A DNA stretch of 59,608 bases from Methylomagnum ishizawai (GCA_945861705.1 CAMAVM010000018.1:1-59608), one strand, 5' to 3'; shown: positions 33,937-43,785, counted from the first letter of the stretch. Program-made: numbers and translations. The notes: generated by a model from the letters alone, not told the origin.

Positions 33937-34953
33937 TCATGACTTACTTTTCTTCGACAAATTCGTCATCAGCTGAGTAATTTCATGCTCAGGTACATCC
34001 AATTCGACCAAGGTAGCTTTTAGGTGGACTAACGCCATATCCAAAAGCTCATCACTCATGCGCGAATTGCTTTGTTGTCGATAAAGTTCGCGTAGATTTT
34101 CTGGCAAATCTTGTTTTTCCTCATAAGCACCAAATACGGTCTTTAGGAAATGTTTTTGCTTATCCAACAGTTTTTGGAGATTGATTTCATTAATCAACGG
34201 ACTTAGCTGCTCATCTAGCAACAACTTCCGTGTAACCGCTTCGGCAATGGCTTGAATCGCCGCTTCACCGCCGATTCTTTGATAAAGTGGAATATCCTGC
34301 AAGGCAAAAAAATCACTGCGTTTTAGTCCGTCATCATCGGTACCCCAGGTAATGTCTTTTTCCGCTTTTTTGAGCAGAGGAATGTGTTTGGAGCAATGGA
34401 TATAGGCTTCTTCTATCTCGACCATTATCCAGCGTTCTGGGCGAAACCTGCCCTCGGCTTTCAGCTCGTCAATGACATCTTTAGACAATTCTTTGCGGTA
34501 TTTCAGCAAATCGTCATTTTCGACAATTTTTGCTTTGCCGTTCACATGCAGCCCAACGGTGCTGGCAAAAAAATCTACGAAAATCATGCCAATATGCGGG
34601 TTTTCGGTGATATTGCCTTGGCTTGCCATCACACCATTACCGCGATATTCTGGATACACCAGATAGTTATCGTTAAGTGTCCTAACAAAACCCGGCTTGC
34701 CGAAACGGAAGGAACAATCGCAATCGCCGTGTTTGTCCGACGTGGCTATAAACAGCACTTCTTGCCGAGCGATGAATTCTTTCATGACCGGCGATAGATA
34801 ATTTAATACTTGCTTGTCGTAAAAACGTAATGCACGTTGCATAGTGCCATATTTTTGTTGTAAAAAATGCTCACCTTCAGACCCTGGAAGTAAGGTGAGC
34901 GGAGCTACAGAAGACGGCACAATTCTTGGTTTGGCTTTAAATAATCGGAACAT
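33937..34953 (-). CDS. PNPOx-like flavin domain fused to a truncated-globin-like domain
   Basis: 338 residues. An N-terminal split-barrel of the pyridoxamine-phosphate-oxidase superfamily (about 30-200; IARQEVLFIATSDKHGDCDC, YPEYRGNGVMASQGNI, GLHVNGKAKI) is expected to bind FMN. The C-terminal part (about 222-330) follows the truncated-globin pattern: LYQRIGGEAAIQAI, a KQKHFLKTVFGAY segment, and a final long helix ending in DVPEHEI. Where such globins have the proximal heme His (usually REAHKEL), this protein has RELYRQQ, so Tyr may replace it. It lies 43 nt after the reductase gene, as the second gene of an operon. A role in NO, CO or oxygen chemistry is inference. Confidence 0.75.
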   Translation of the reverse strand: MFRLFKAKPRIVPSSVAPLTLLPGSEGEHFLQQKYGTMQRALRFYDKQVLNYLSPVMKEFIARQEVLFIATSDKHGDCDCSFRFGKPGFVRTLNDNYLVYPEYRGNGVMASQGNITENPHIGMIFVDFFASTVGLHVNGKAKIVENDDLLKYRKELSKDVIDELKAEGRFRPERWIMVEIEEAYIHCSKHIPLLKKAEKDITWGTDDDGLKRSDFFALQDIPLYQRIGGEAAIQAIAEAVTRKLLLDEQLSPLINEINLQKLLDKQKHFLKTVFGAYEEKQDLPENLRELYRQQSNSRMSDELLDMALVHLKATLVELDVPEHEITQLMTNLSKKSKS

Positions 34954-34996
34954 GTTGTTCTCCTTTATTATTTAACCGAGTGCTTACAATACCTGC

Positions 34997-36403
34997 TTAC
35001 ACATCTAACACAGCATTGGAAGACGGATAGGCACAGCAAGCATAAACCCAGCCTTTCTTTCTATCGAAATTGGCGATTTCCGCTTGCTCGGTCATTTCAA
35101 CGCTACCTTTCAGGCATTTGACCATGCACTCTCCGCAGTTACCGGCACGACATTCGTGATCTATGGAAACTCCAGATTTTTCCGCGAGTTCGAGCAGTGA
35201 AACACTGCCATCGGCAACAATGGTTTTACCGGATTTGGCAAATCTGATCCGATAGCTTCCAGTTGTGCTTCTCGATGGGCGACCAATAATGGATGTTTGA
35301 GCGGAAGCTTGGTCTTTTGTTTGTTCTATTACTTGTGGACTGTTGACGGTAAAGCTTTCACAAAACAGGTGTTCTGCTGGCAGTTTCAGCTTCTGCAAAT
35401 AATATTTGCAGTCTTCCATGAAGGCATCTGGTCCACACAAATAAACTGCCCGTTCTGGCAAATCCGACACCAGCGCATTAAGCATTTTTTCGTTAATACG
35501 CCCCAATAAGCCCGTCCATTGATTGAGTACACTCGGTTCTTTTGTCAAGGTGATAAATAATTTGATGTTTTTATGGTGAGCGGCGATCAAATTAAGTTCT
35601 TGGCAATAGATGATGTCGTAGAAGGTTTGAAACGACAGCAATAGCGTGACATCAACCTGCGCCTCGGTATCGGCAAGCCAACGCAACATGGACATAATCG
35701 GCACTATGCCGCTACCTGCCGCCAAAAATAGGATTTTTGGGGGGTTGCGCTTTGCACAACTGAATTTTCCGTAAGGTCCTTTTACATTGAGGGTGTCACC
35801 AACTTTTAGATGATCGTTAAGCCAATTGGAAACCACACCATTCGGCGATTTTTTTACCGTAATCTCCAGAATGCCTGGATGGGAAGATGTAGAAGCCAGA
35901 CTATAGGAACGTTTGTGTTCCTGCCCTGAGATGACCACAGACAGCGTAATATATTGACCTGGCAGATAATCAAACACCTGCCCATCAAGCCTGCCGAGCC
36001 GGAAAGTCTTGGTATCACTGGTTTCGTCATAGCAATTCAACACGGTGAATTGCGTACTTTCTGCGACACTGCTTGCCATATCAAACCCGTTAACTGACGC
36101 TAGCGACCCATTTTTACTCTTGGATTGAGCAAATTCATCAGCATCCAGATTGCCTTCCGATAACACTGAGCCATGTTCGACAAACGCTAGAGAGTTAGCT
36201 GTATCAGCTTTCAGATTATCCTGATATTCGCCACCATCAGAAAAAAATGCACTGAATGGAATTTTCGCCAGTCCAGCATCATCTTCATGATAGCGATGGG
36301 CAAAATAGGTTTTACTATTCAGCGCAGTTTTCGATGTGCAAGTTTGTTTGAACAACTGATGTGTCCAGAGTTTTGCTGATTTTTTATTATCGTTATTATT
36401 CAT
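34997..36403 (-). CDS. Hcr-like FAD/NAD(P)H oxidoreductase with C-terminal 2Fe-2S ferredoxin domain
   Basis: 468 residues from ATG 36403 (GGGA 5 nt upstream; another ATG 6 nt earlier is too close to it). The first 115 or so residues are unrecognised and low in complexity. Next comes a ferredoxin-reductase module with FAD motif RSYSLAST, NAD site AAGSGIVPIMSMLR and CGPDAFM, then a plant-type ferredoxin with CRAGNCGEC and the fourth Cys in YACC. The order matches E. coli Hcr, the reductase of the hybrid-cluster protein, but no hcp gene is present. The globin-like flavoprotein directly downstream is the likely electron acceptor (inference). Confidence 0.85.
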   Translation of the reverse strand: MNNNDNKKSAKLWTHQLFKQTCTSKTALNSKTYFAHRYHEDDAGLAKIPFSAFFSDGGEYQDNLKADTANSLAFVEHGSVLSEGNLDADEFAQSKSKNGSLASVNGFDMASSVAESTQFTVLNCYDETSDTKTFRLGRLDGQVFDYLPGQYITLSVVISGQEHKRSYSLASTSSHPGILEITVKKSPNGVVSNWLNDHLKVGDTLNVKGPYGKFSCAKRNPPKILFLAAGSGIVPIMSMLRWLADTEAQVDVTLLLSFQTFYDIIYCQELNLIAAHHKNIKLFITLTKEPSVLNQWTGLLGRINEKMLNALVSDLPERAVYLCGPDAFMEDCKYYLQKLKLPAEHLFCESFTVNSPQVIEQTKDQASAQTSIIGRPSRSTTGSYRIRFAKSGKTIVADGSVSLLELAEKSGVSIDHECRAGNCGECMVKCLKGSVEMTEQAEIANFDRKKGWVYACCAYPSSNAVLDV

Positions 36404-36835
36404 AATCATCCCTGCCCGACGATTGCCGTGATTTCACAGATTATCTGACTTGTTAAACTAAAGTGTATGCAATTACATAGTATTTAGTCTGTTACTATTT
36501 CCACTTGAATTTAGTGATATATTCACTATCCGATTACTGCTGCGTACCAGAATAACAGCAAAAACAGCTATTTTCGCCCTACTTAAGGAGGGTATATAGC
36601 CGATTTGATGGTTATTGTTAAAGGTAATTGTGCGCTGTTATTTTGCAGTCACAATGACAATAATCCCTCTTTTTCGGACAATTTATTAGGCTGGTTTTGT
36701 GAGCAGGGTGGTTGCTTATAGCCAAGTGAAGCTTGAAATCACCTGATTTATGCACAATATTACGGCGTTTTGGTTACAATCTCGGTTTAATCCTGAGTTG
36801 TGCTAACGCCTAATCATGTTGCGACTAAGCTAACT
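36404..36835. other. Intergenic regulatory region between the reductase and a divergent hot-dog gene
   Basis: About 430 bp without a gene, between two divergent transcription units. It contains the second copy of the duplicated element (36631-36698) and otherwise AT-rich sequence. I see no convincing -35/-10 pair and no terminator. The promoters of both flanking genes must be here. Confidence 0.5.
36631..36698. promoter_or_regulatory. Duplicated regulatory element, copy B
   Basis: Same element as 33795-33861, in the same orientation. Most of the core is identical (CACAATGACAATAA, then CCCTCTTTTTCGGACAA). It lies about 230-295 bp upstream of the reductase ATG and about 140-205 bp upstream of the plus-strand hot-dog gene. 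A shared operator of the GlxA-type regulator is the simplest reading. Confidence 0.6.
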
Positions 36836-37765
36836 ATGAGTAACGAACCTTTCACTTTCGAGCAAATTCATATCGAAGTAGCGCGAAATGCATCCGATGA
36901 CTTTAACTTGTTCCACGATAAGCACAAATGGTTACAGATTACCCATAATCCGTTTAGAGGCCCTATTGTTTTGGGCTATCAGCTCAATACCCTGATTGAA
37001 TACCAAATGCGCCTGTATCGGGAAGCGCATCATGAAAATAAGGTGATTGCCGAGAACAAGCTACGGTTCAGCAATTATCAGATTACTTTTGTTAACGCCG
37101 TCAGGCCTAGAGTCCCTGTCTTTCTGGACATTAAAAAGACACTGATTAACACTATCCCTAATCTAACGCTTGCCAATCGCATTTCCATGAAATCCGACGG
37201 TAAAACCGTGTTGCTGGGGTTTAAAAAGGAAACGCAAGTGCCGTTATTTTTGGCAGATACTCAACTAGATGGCTTACCTGATCTTAACGAAATCCCTGAC
37301 CGTAGCATTATTCCTGGCACGGATTACTTTCTCAAACGGAAATACCTGAATAACGGTTCGGTCAAAAACTTTCTGTCCGGCTCTTTTGCCGAACAATCGG
37401 ATTATTTTGATGAATTAACACAAGTAGCTAATTATCCTGAAATTTTCCCATGCAGCTTGTCATCAGGTGCTTTGCTGGAAAAAGCGCAATTGGAAAACCA
37501 CGACTTTAAACTCAACCCGATGGTATACACATCGCACGAAATTTCGGTCGATCGCCAGTTTGTCGGTCAGCTTAAAAATAATGACACATTGCATATTCTG
37601 GTCAAACAATTACCAGAATCCCGCAATCACACATTGAATCAAACCAACATTCAGCTTAGAAGCTATAACTGTTACGGTTTGTTAGAGAATAATGCTGTGT
37701 TGTTCAGGATTACGATGAATCTTGTGCCTTTGAAGGAAATACTCAAAAACCTGGGGCAAAAATAA
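36836..37765 (+). CDS. MaoC/hot-dog-like hypothetical protein
   Basis: 309 residues from ATG 36836 (an upstream GTG at 36800 is in frame). The N-terminal part has ASDDFNLFHDKHKW and NPFRGPIVLGYQ, resembling the hydratase motif region of MaoC-type hot-dog domains (D...N.H, then F..PI.HG); here the Asn-x-x-His is replaced by NLFHD. A second, weaker repeat of the same size (about 190-309) suggests a double hot-dog. The substrate is unknown; acyl-thioester chemistry is inferred. It is divergent from the reductase operon and shares its intergenic region. Confidence 0.55.
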   Translation: MSNEPFTFEQIHIEVARNASDDFNLFHDKHKWLQITHNPFRGPIVLGYQLNTLIEYQMRLYREAHHENKVIAENKLRFSNYQITFVNAVRPRVPVFLDIKKTLINTIPNLTLANRISMKSDGKTVLLGFKKETQVPLFLADTQLDGLPDLNEIPDRSIIPGTDYFLKRKYLNNGSVKNFLSGSFAEQSDYFDELTQVANYPEIFPCSLSSGALLEKAQLENHDFKLNPMVYTSHEISVDRQFVGQLKNNDTLHILVKQLPESRNHTLNQTNIQLRSYNCYGLLENNAVLFRITMNLVPLKEILKNLGQK

Positions 37766-37872
37766 GTAAGCCCCAGTAGTTTGTACAGTATTGATCATAT
37801 TACGCAAATGCAGTGTAATATCAAGTATGCTTATGCCCAGCGGTGATAGCCCTCATAAGATTAACTTTTTGC

Positions 37873-39372
37873 TTAACCCTTAGGTCGCATGTGCGGGAAC
37901 AACAACACATCCCGAATCGACGGCGAATCGGTAAATAACATCACCAAGCGGTCAATACCGATACCTTCGCCTGCGGTTGGCGGCATTCCGTGTTCCAGGG
38001 CGGTGATGTAGTCGGCATCGAAGTGCATGGCTTCATCGTCACCTGCTTCTTTATCTTGTACCTGTTGCTGAAAACGCGCCGCTTGGTCTTCGGCATCGTT
38101 TAGTTCGGTGAAACCGTTGGCGATTTCGCGCCCACCGACGAAAAATTCAAAGCGGTCGGTTACGTGCGGATCGTTATCGTTACGTCGCGCCAGTGGCGAG
38201 ACTTCCACCGGATAAGCGGTGATGAAAGTCGGGTTCATCAACTTGCTTTCGACGGTTTTTTCAAAAATTTCGATTTGTATTTTACCCAAACCATAGCTGT
38301 CTTTTACCGGAATCTTCAAGTCAGTGGCGATTTTTACCGCGCCATCACGGGTGCTGATTTGCTCTAAGGTAACGCCGGGATTGAAATGCAGGATGGATTC
38401 CACCACGGTCATCCGGTCAAACGGCTTGCCGAAATCGTACTGTTCGCCTTGGTAGTCAATAATGGAATGACCTACGACTTCTTGTGCGATACCGCGCAAC
38501 ATTTCCTCAGTCAAATCCATCAAGTCATGGTATTCGGCATAAGCTTGGTAGAATTCCAGCATAGTGAATTCAGGGTTGTGCCGTGTGGACAGCCCTTCAT
38601 TGCGGAAATTTCGGTTGATTTCAAATACCCGCTCAAAACCACCAACCACCAAGCGTTTTAAATACAATTCCGGCGCGATACGCAGGAAGATGTCCATGTC
38701 CAACGCATTATGATGGGTAATAAATGGACGAGCGGTAGCACCACCAGGGATGACTTGCATCATGGGCGTTTCCACTTCCAAAAACTGCCGTTCGATCAAG
38801 AATTGGCGGATATGAGCGACAATCTTCGAGCGTATAAGGAAAGTGTTACGGGTGTCATCGCTCATGATTAAGTCGAGATAACGCTGGCGGTATTTGATCT
38901 CCTGGTCGGCGATACCGTGAAATTTTTCCGGCAGTGGGCGCAGGGCTTTAGTGAGCAGCCTGATGTCATCGACCTTAATACTAAGTTCGCCAGTTTGGGT
39001 ACGAAACAACACCCCTTCTGCACCGATGATGTCGCCAATATCCCACTTTTTGAATTGCTCGTTGTAAAAGCCTTCGGGAAGGGTGTCGCGGGTCACATAA
39101 AGCTGAATCTTGCCTGACATATCTTGAATATGCACAAAGCTGGCTTTGCCCATGATGCGGCGGGTCATGATACGTCCGGCGATTTTCACGCGTAACGGTT
39201 CGGCTTCGAGTTCTTCCTTGGATTTTTCGCCATATTCCGCCGACAGTTCACCCGCCACCACATTGCGGCGGAAATCGGTAGGGAAGGCTATACCACCGTT
39301 TTCGCGTAACTCATTGAGTTTGCTGCGACGTTGGCGAATTTGTTCTTGTTCGTCTTGTTGGATTTCTGACAT
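37873..39372 (-). CDS. lysS: Lysyl-tRNA synthetase (class II)
   Basis: 499 residues from ATG 39372; the longer ORF adds 23 residues with no family match. An N-terminal OB-fold anticodon-binding domain ([20 protein letters not shown]) is followed by class II motif 1 ([16 protein letters not shown]), motif 2 ([24 protein letters not shown]) and motif 3 ([10 protein letters not shown]). It charges tRNA-Lys. It is usually adjacent to prfB; here a restriction-modification system lies between. Confidence 0.96.
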   Translation of the reverse strand: MSEIQQDEQEQIRQRRSKLNELRENGGIAFPTDFRRNVVAGELSAEYGEKSKEELEAEPLRVKIAGRIMTRRIMGKASFVHIQDMSGKIQLYVTRDTLPEGFYNEQFKKWDIGDIIGAEGVLFRTQTGELSIKVDDIRLLTKALRPLPEKFHGIADQEIKYRQRYLDLIMSDDTRNTFLIRSKIVAHIRQFLIERQFLEVETPMMQVIPGGATARPFITHHNALDMDIFLRIAPELYLKRLVVGGFERVFEINRNFRNEGLSTRHNPEFTMLEFYQAYAEYHDLMDLTEEMLRGIAQEVVGHSIIDYQGEQYDFGKPFDRMTVVESILHFNPGVTLEQISTRDGAVKIATDLKIPVKDSYGLGKIQIEIFEKTVESKLMNPTFITAYPVEVSPLARRNDNDPHVTDRFEFFVGGREIANGFTELNDAEDQAARFQQQVQDKEAGDDEAMHFDADYITALEHGMPPTAGEGIGIDRLVMLFTDSPSIRDVLLFPHMRPKG

Positions 39373-39409
39373 TTTGTTTAGGTTGTGAAATTGATTTATA
39401 TGATTATAT

Positions 39410-40375
39410 TCATTTGCATACCAGCCAATCGCAGACCTCAATTAACTGGTCGTCTTTTGTCAAATTGGCGCAATTAGTTAGTTCACCTGAGATGCACTGG
39501 TTATAAATTTCTTTAGCCATTGCGGCTTCAATTGCTGCCCCGATGAATACAGTAAAAATATTGATATTTTCTTTCAAGAACGAAGCCCTAATTCTGTTTA
39601 AAGCGGCACTTGCTGTTTTCCAATGCTCATCGGCTCCCGCTGGATCAATCCCACCCTTTAGTTCACCTAAAATTAAGTAGTTGGATGGGTTGTTTTTGAA
39701 TGCCTTAAATTTTTCTGTATGGGTAATGTTTACATCATCATTGTTAAAAACAACTATATCGATATTTTTTTTAACAATTGGTACGGTCAAATCGTAATAT
39801 AAAAGTCTAGTTTGGTTGTTGTTGATCCAGCGGATAGCTTTTACATCAGGGCTAATTTCTGTCCTAAACGATATTCCGTCAAGCCACTTGATTGCCCGTT
39901 TATCAAAGTAAGAAAATGGATAATTTCTAACTTGGAGAGTGGCGATTATATGTTGTGTCAATTTTTCGTTTGCAATGCTACCTACGATATTTCGCATTCT
40001 CCCACCAAGGGCATCCCCTAGTGTAAGCAGGTATCTGCTAACAAGCTCATCAACAAAGTTAATTCCTGCGTGGATCAAAAATTCCTCGCTAAATTCACTA
40101 AGAATAAGTTCTATGTCTTTTGGTTTTAGATATGCCCGTGCTTTCGTTGAAACACCTGCGGCTTCACAAAGGCTGTCTTTAATATTGCCAATTTTAATTA
40201 ACTCGTTGGGATCGCTATAATCGGAAACAATTTTTTTAAAGGCTTTGGCTTTTTCAATGTAAAAACATGCTTCTTTGCTTTTCCTGATTGCAATAGATAA
40301 AAAACCACTTTTAGTCTCATCATAAGTGGTTTGTAAGTCTATAGGATTTTTTACATGTTTATTCAACTTCAACAT
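39410..40375 (-). CDS. AvaI/BsoBI-family type II restriction endonuclease
   Basis: 321 residues. The catalytic signature is [20 protein letters not shown] (about 240-260), in which E and K form the ExK of the PD-(D/E)xK site; an Asp in NIDIVVF about 30 residues earlier completes it. This block is specific to the AvaI/BsoBI family, whose known members cut CYCGRG, so that is the predicted target (inference). The start overlaps the end of the methyltransferase frame by 17 nt, typical of a compact restriction-modification pair. The frame is intact. Confidence 0.85.
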   Translation of the reverse strand: MLKLNKHVKNPIDLQTTYDETKSGFLSIAIRKSKEACFYIEKAKAFKKIVSDYSDPNELIKIGNIKDSLCEAAGVSTKARAYLKPKDIELILSEFSEEFLIHAGINFVDELVSRYLLTLGDALGGRMRNIVGSIANEKLTQHIIATLQVRNYPFSYFDKRAIKWLDGISFRTEISPDVKAIRWINNNQTRLLYYDLTVPIVKKNIDIVVFNNDDVNITHTEKFKAFKNNPSNYLILGELKGGIDPAGADEHWKTASAALNRIRASFLKENINIFTVFIGAAIEAAMAKEIYNQCISGELTNCANLTKDDQLIEVCDWLVCK

Positions 40376-41490
40376 CCATAAAAAATTGTTCTTTTATCGA
40401 TTTAGCAACCACGAAAGCAAGCCCTGGGGGGACAGCGTTACCGACTTGACCAAATTGCGTCATGGTGGTGATTCTTTTGCTGCTATAGGAATCTAACCTT
40501 ACCCCGGTAAATTCCCAATCCAACGGAAACGATTGCAAACAAGCCAGTTCTCTAACCGTTAACATTCTATCCTCGTAAGGATGAATAAAGTCACGATAAC
40601 CACTACGTGTTACCGTTGGCGAAGGGATGTTAGGGTCTAGCCGTCTGTAGGTTGAACCAAAGGTTTTTTGCTGCGTTGAAAGTTTTTCGCCTATGGGCAC
40701 AGATATGATTTTTTCTAATGTTGTAGGTGAATGAGAAGTCATTTGATGATTTTTAATAACCATGTTTTTCGATACGCCCCTTTATGGTTTGTGAAACTCG
40801 TTTTGCCGTTTCGGACGGCTCATCTGCATCGGGAAGCCCTCCTATAGCGTCCCATGTTGTTCTATAGGGCAGATTTTTATTACCAAACATATCTGAACCT
40901 GCTAACTCTTTCGCTCCGTGTGTTGGATAGGGAAAAGTAAAATTCTTTTTCAATCTATTACCAACGATAAAAAGTCTTTCCCGAAACTGAGCAACACCGT
41001 AATCAGCTGCGTTGAGGACGTGGTAGCTAACATCATAGCTATACTCTTTACCGTTATAGATTACTGGGTCTCTGAACTCATTCAACACTGTTTCAAGTGC
41101 CTTACCGTTTTCCCAATTCATCATGCCTTGAACATTTTCCATAACAAACGCTTTCGGCAAAGTTTCATGAACAATCCTGACGAATTCGAGGATTAACATG
41201 CCACGTTTGTCGCCCATCCCAAGTCTTTTTCCAGCCAAACTAAACGACTGGCATGGGGGGCCGCCTATGACTAAGGCGGGTTCAAGGGGAGTTAAGTCCG
41301 CTTCTTTTAGAATATGCGCTGCTTCAATTCCAGAAATATCCCCTTGTATTACTTTCAAATTGGGTCTATTAAGTTTTAGCGTGTTGCAACATGATGGGTC
41401 TTGTTCTACTGCGACAGCAATTTCAAAGCCCGCTTTTTCAAAGCCAATGTCCATGCCTCCTGCACCAGAAAAAAGACTTATCACTTTCAT
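40359..41490 (-). pseudogene. C5-cytosine DNA methyltransferase of the R-M system, split by a frameshift
   Basis: All C5-methyltransferase motifs are present but in two frames. The first (ATG 41490 to 40753) has motif I LFSGAGGMDIGFEKAGF, motif IV GGPPCQSFSLAGKR with the catalytic Cys, ENVQG and QFRERLFIVG. The second (40763 to 40359) has the end of the target-recognition part, RRLDPNIPSPTVT, LTVRELACLQSFP and QVGNAVPPGLA. Removing one base in the run of five A (plus-strand T 40765-40769) joins them. It is a real frameshift, a sequencing error, or possibly a naturally split enzyme; with an intact endonuclease beside it, some methylation activity is expected. It starts one base after the prfB stop. 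Confidence 0.8.
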
Positions 41491-41491
41491 G

Positions 41492-42590
41492 TTATAGCCC
41501 ACTCTTCAAGCTCGCTTCAATAAACTGATCTAAAGATCCGTCCAAAACAGCCTGGGTATTGCCAGTTTCAACATTGGTACGTAAATCCTTAATCCGTGAT
41601 TGATCCAGCACGTAAGAACGAATTTGGCTGCCCCAACCAATATCTGACTTGGAATCTTCCAATGCCTGTGAGCTTTCGCTGCGCTTACGCATTTCCAGCT
41701 CATACAGTTTTGCTTTCAACTGCTGCATCGCGGTATCACGGTTTCTGTGCTGGGAACGGTCACTTTGGCATTGCACGACAATTCCGGTCGGGTTGTGGGT
41801 CATACGTACAGCGGATTCGGTTTTGTTGACGTGCTGTCCACCTGCGCCACTGGCGCGGTAAACATCCACGCGGATATCGGCAGGGTTTAGGTCTATATCA
41901 ATATCGTCATTAATTTCCGGCGAGACAAATACGGAAGCAAACGAGGTATGGCGGCGGTTGCCGGAATCAAAGGGCGATTTACGCACCAAACGATGGACAC
42001 CCGTTTCCGTACGTAACCAGCCAAAGGCGTAATCGCCTTCAAATTTGATGGTGGCACTTTTGATTCCCGCGACATCACCGGGCGATTCTTCAATCAATTC
42101 GGTTTTAAAGCCTTTGGCTTCACCCCAGCGCAGATACATCCGCTCGATCATGGAGGCCCAGTCTTGCGCTTCCGTGCCGCCGGAGCCGGATTGGATGTCC
42201 AAAAACGCATTGTTGGCATCCATTTCACCGGAAAACATGCGCCGGAATTCCAGGTCGGCAACGCGTTTTTCAAAGTCAGCCAGATCATCGACAACGGTGT
42301 CAACCGTGGCTTCATCGTTTTCTTCGACCGCCATCGCCAGCAATTCTTCGGCATCGGCCAAACCTTGCTCCAAGTCGCGGATGGTATTGACGACAATTTC
42401 CAGTTGCCCGCGTTCTTTGCCTAAGGCTTGCGCTTGTTCGGGGTTATCCCAGATTTTCGGGTTTTCTAGCTCCCTTAAAACTTCAACGAGGCGTTCGCTC
42501 TTGTTGTCAAAGTCAAAGATACCTCCTAAGCGCGTCGCCACGGCTTTTCAGGTCAGCGATATGGTTTTTGATGGGGTTTATTTCTTGCAT
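41492..42590 (-). CDS. prfB: Peptide chain release factor 2, with programmed +1 frameshift
   Basis: About 365 residues when the frameshift is included. A short leader frame from ATG 42590 ([14 protein letters not shown]...) reaches an in-frame TGA (42515-42513); a +1 slip on the preceding CTT joins it to the main frame, [13 protein letters not shown]. The main part has [12 protein letters not shown], the codon-recognition region with SPF ([11 protein letters not shown]), and the universal GGQ in [15 protein letters not shown]. It ends translation at UGA and UAA. It is the usual partner of lysS. Confidence 0.96.
42513..42527 (-). promoter_or_regulatory. prfB recoding signal (autoregulatory +1 frameshift site)
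   Basis: On the minus strand, an internal Shine-Dalgarno AGGAGG is followed by TAT and the slippery CTT-TGA-C, the classic prfB site. Low RF2 slows termination at TGA and favours the shift, so RF2 level controls its own synthesis. Confidence 0.92.
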
Positions 42591-42731
42591 GGAGGTGTGT
42601 GATGTTGCAGGGCGTTGATTAATTCAAGCCTGAAATTATATCACTTTATGTCGGATGGGGCATTTTGCCAATTCGTTCGTAGGCTGGGTTGAGGTACGAA
42701 AGCCGGCCTACGATCTGCGAAATTCGCTATT

Positions 42732-43785
42732 TTATTCGACCATACCCAAGACCTTTGTGGCTTCAATACGGGATAGCCGTGTTGTTAAGGCTTCAAGAGA
42801 TTTAGCTTGCGTTTGCAAGGTTATCATTTGTTGCTTCAGATAGGCAGTTTCTTGGTTCTGCGTTTGAAGTCTGCTTTCTAGTAAAGCAATTTTTTGAGAT
42901 TGCGTTTTTAATTCTGAAATTTCTCTAGTTTGAGACACATTCTTATCTTTTTCAGATTGCAGTAAGGTGCTTAACCGTTTGACTTCATTGACTAACATCG
43001 GGGTCAATTTGTGGTACTGCACAGTCTCAATTTTACCGTCCGCGCCGTAAGCTACCAAGTCAGGGTAAATTTTGGCGACTTCCTCGGCGATCAAACCGTA
43101 TTCCAAGGGGTTTGAGCCATCGTCATTTTCCTCCTTGTAGCGATAGGTGACCTGGGCGCAATTCTAATAGGCGATGGCTGGCATCGGTCATATCATGAAT
43201 GTCTTTCTTGAACCGTTCTGATGAATTTATAGTACCTAGCTGCCCTTTGCTGTCTATCATTACAGGCACAGCATTACCCTTTCCAGTCTTTTTACCGCGT
43301 ATGCCAGCAATAAATATACGTTTTTGTTTTGAACCACCAATACGGACGGTTGCTGATTCACTAGATACCCCTAGATTGCTAAGGTAAAGGTTATTACTAC
43401 CGGAAGTTAAATTACTGCCAGCTCCAGCACCTAATACAGTGTTTTCGCTACCTGCCGTGATGAGCGAGATTGTATTAGCACCGATAGCTGTATTGCTATT
43501 ACCACCGATATTACGCCAGAGAGCTTGCGAACCTACGGCGGTGTTACCAGATCCTCCCGAATTTGCATAGAGTGCTTGAAACCCAAATCCGGTATTCCCA
43601 AGATCTCTGCGAAAATCAGGAAAAGCATCAATTGGCGTTATATTTAATAATACGCTAGTACCTCCTGCGGTATTGCCATTTGGATCACTTTGGGTAGGAT
43701 TCGGCGGAGGTGTCGCGGCTTTGCTGAGGGTTATAGCCTGCGAAAAGAGTAGAACGACTATGGAAATAAAAAGTTTGGTTTTCAT
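42732..43785 (-). pseudogene. Secreted tail-fibre-like protein with S74 intramolecular chaperone domain, frameshifted
   Basis: The N-terminal frame (43785-43123) has a signal peptide (LFISIVVLLFSQAITLSKA) and YadA-head-like repeats (GNTGFGFQALYAN, GNTAVGSQALWRN, SNTAIGANT, ENTVLGAGAG). It then starts a peptidase-S74 chaperone domain (SSERFKKDIHDM). That domain continues in another frame (VTYRYKEENDDG, EYGLIAEEVAKIYPDLV), followed by a coiled coil (42732-42960). One extra base near 43151-43157 explains the break. Host-encoded proteins of this kind are probably adhesive. Sequencing error is possible. Confidence 0.75.

Noticed and set aside
42732-43785. Prophage remnant because of the tail-fibre-like S74 domain
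   Set aside because: No other phage gene, integrase or att site is nearby; such domains also occur in host-encoded secreted proteins.
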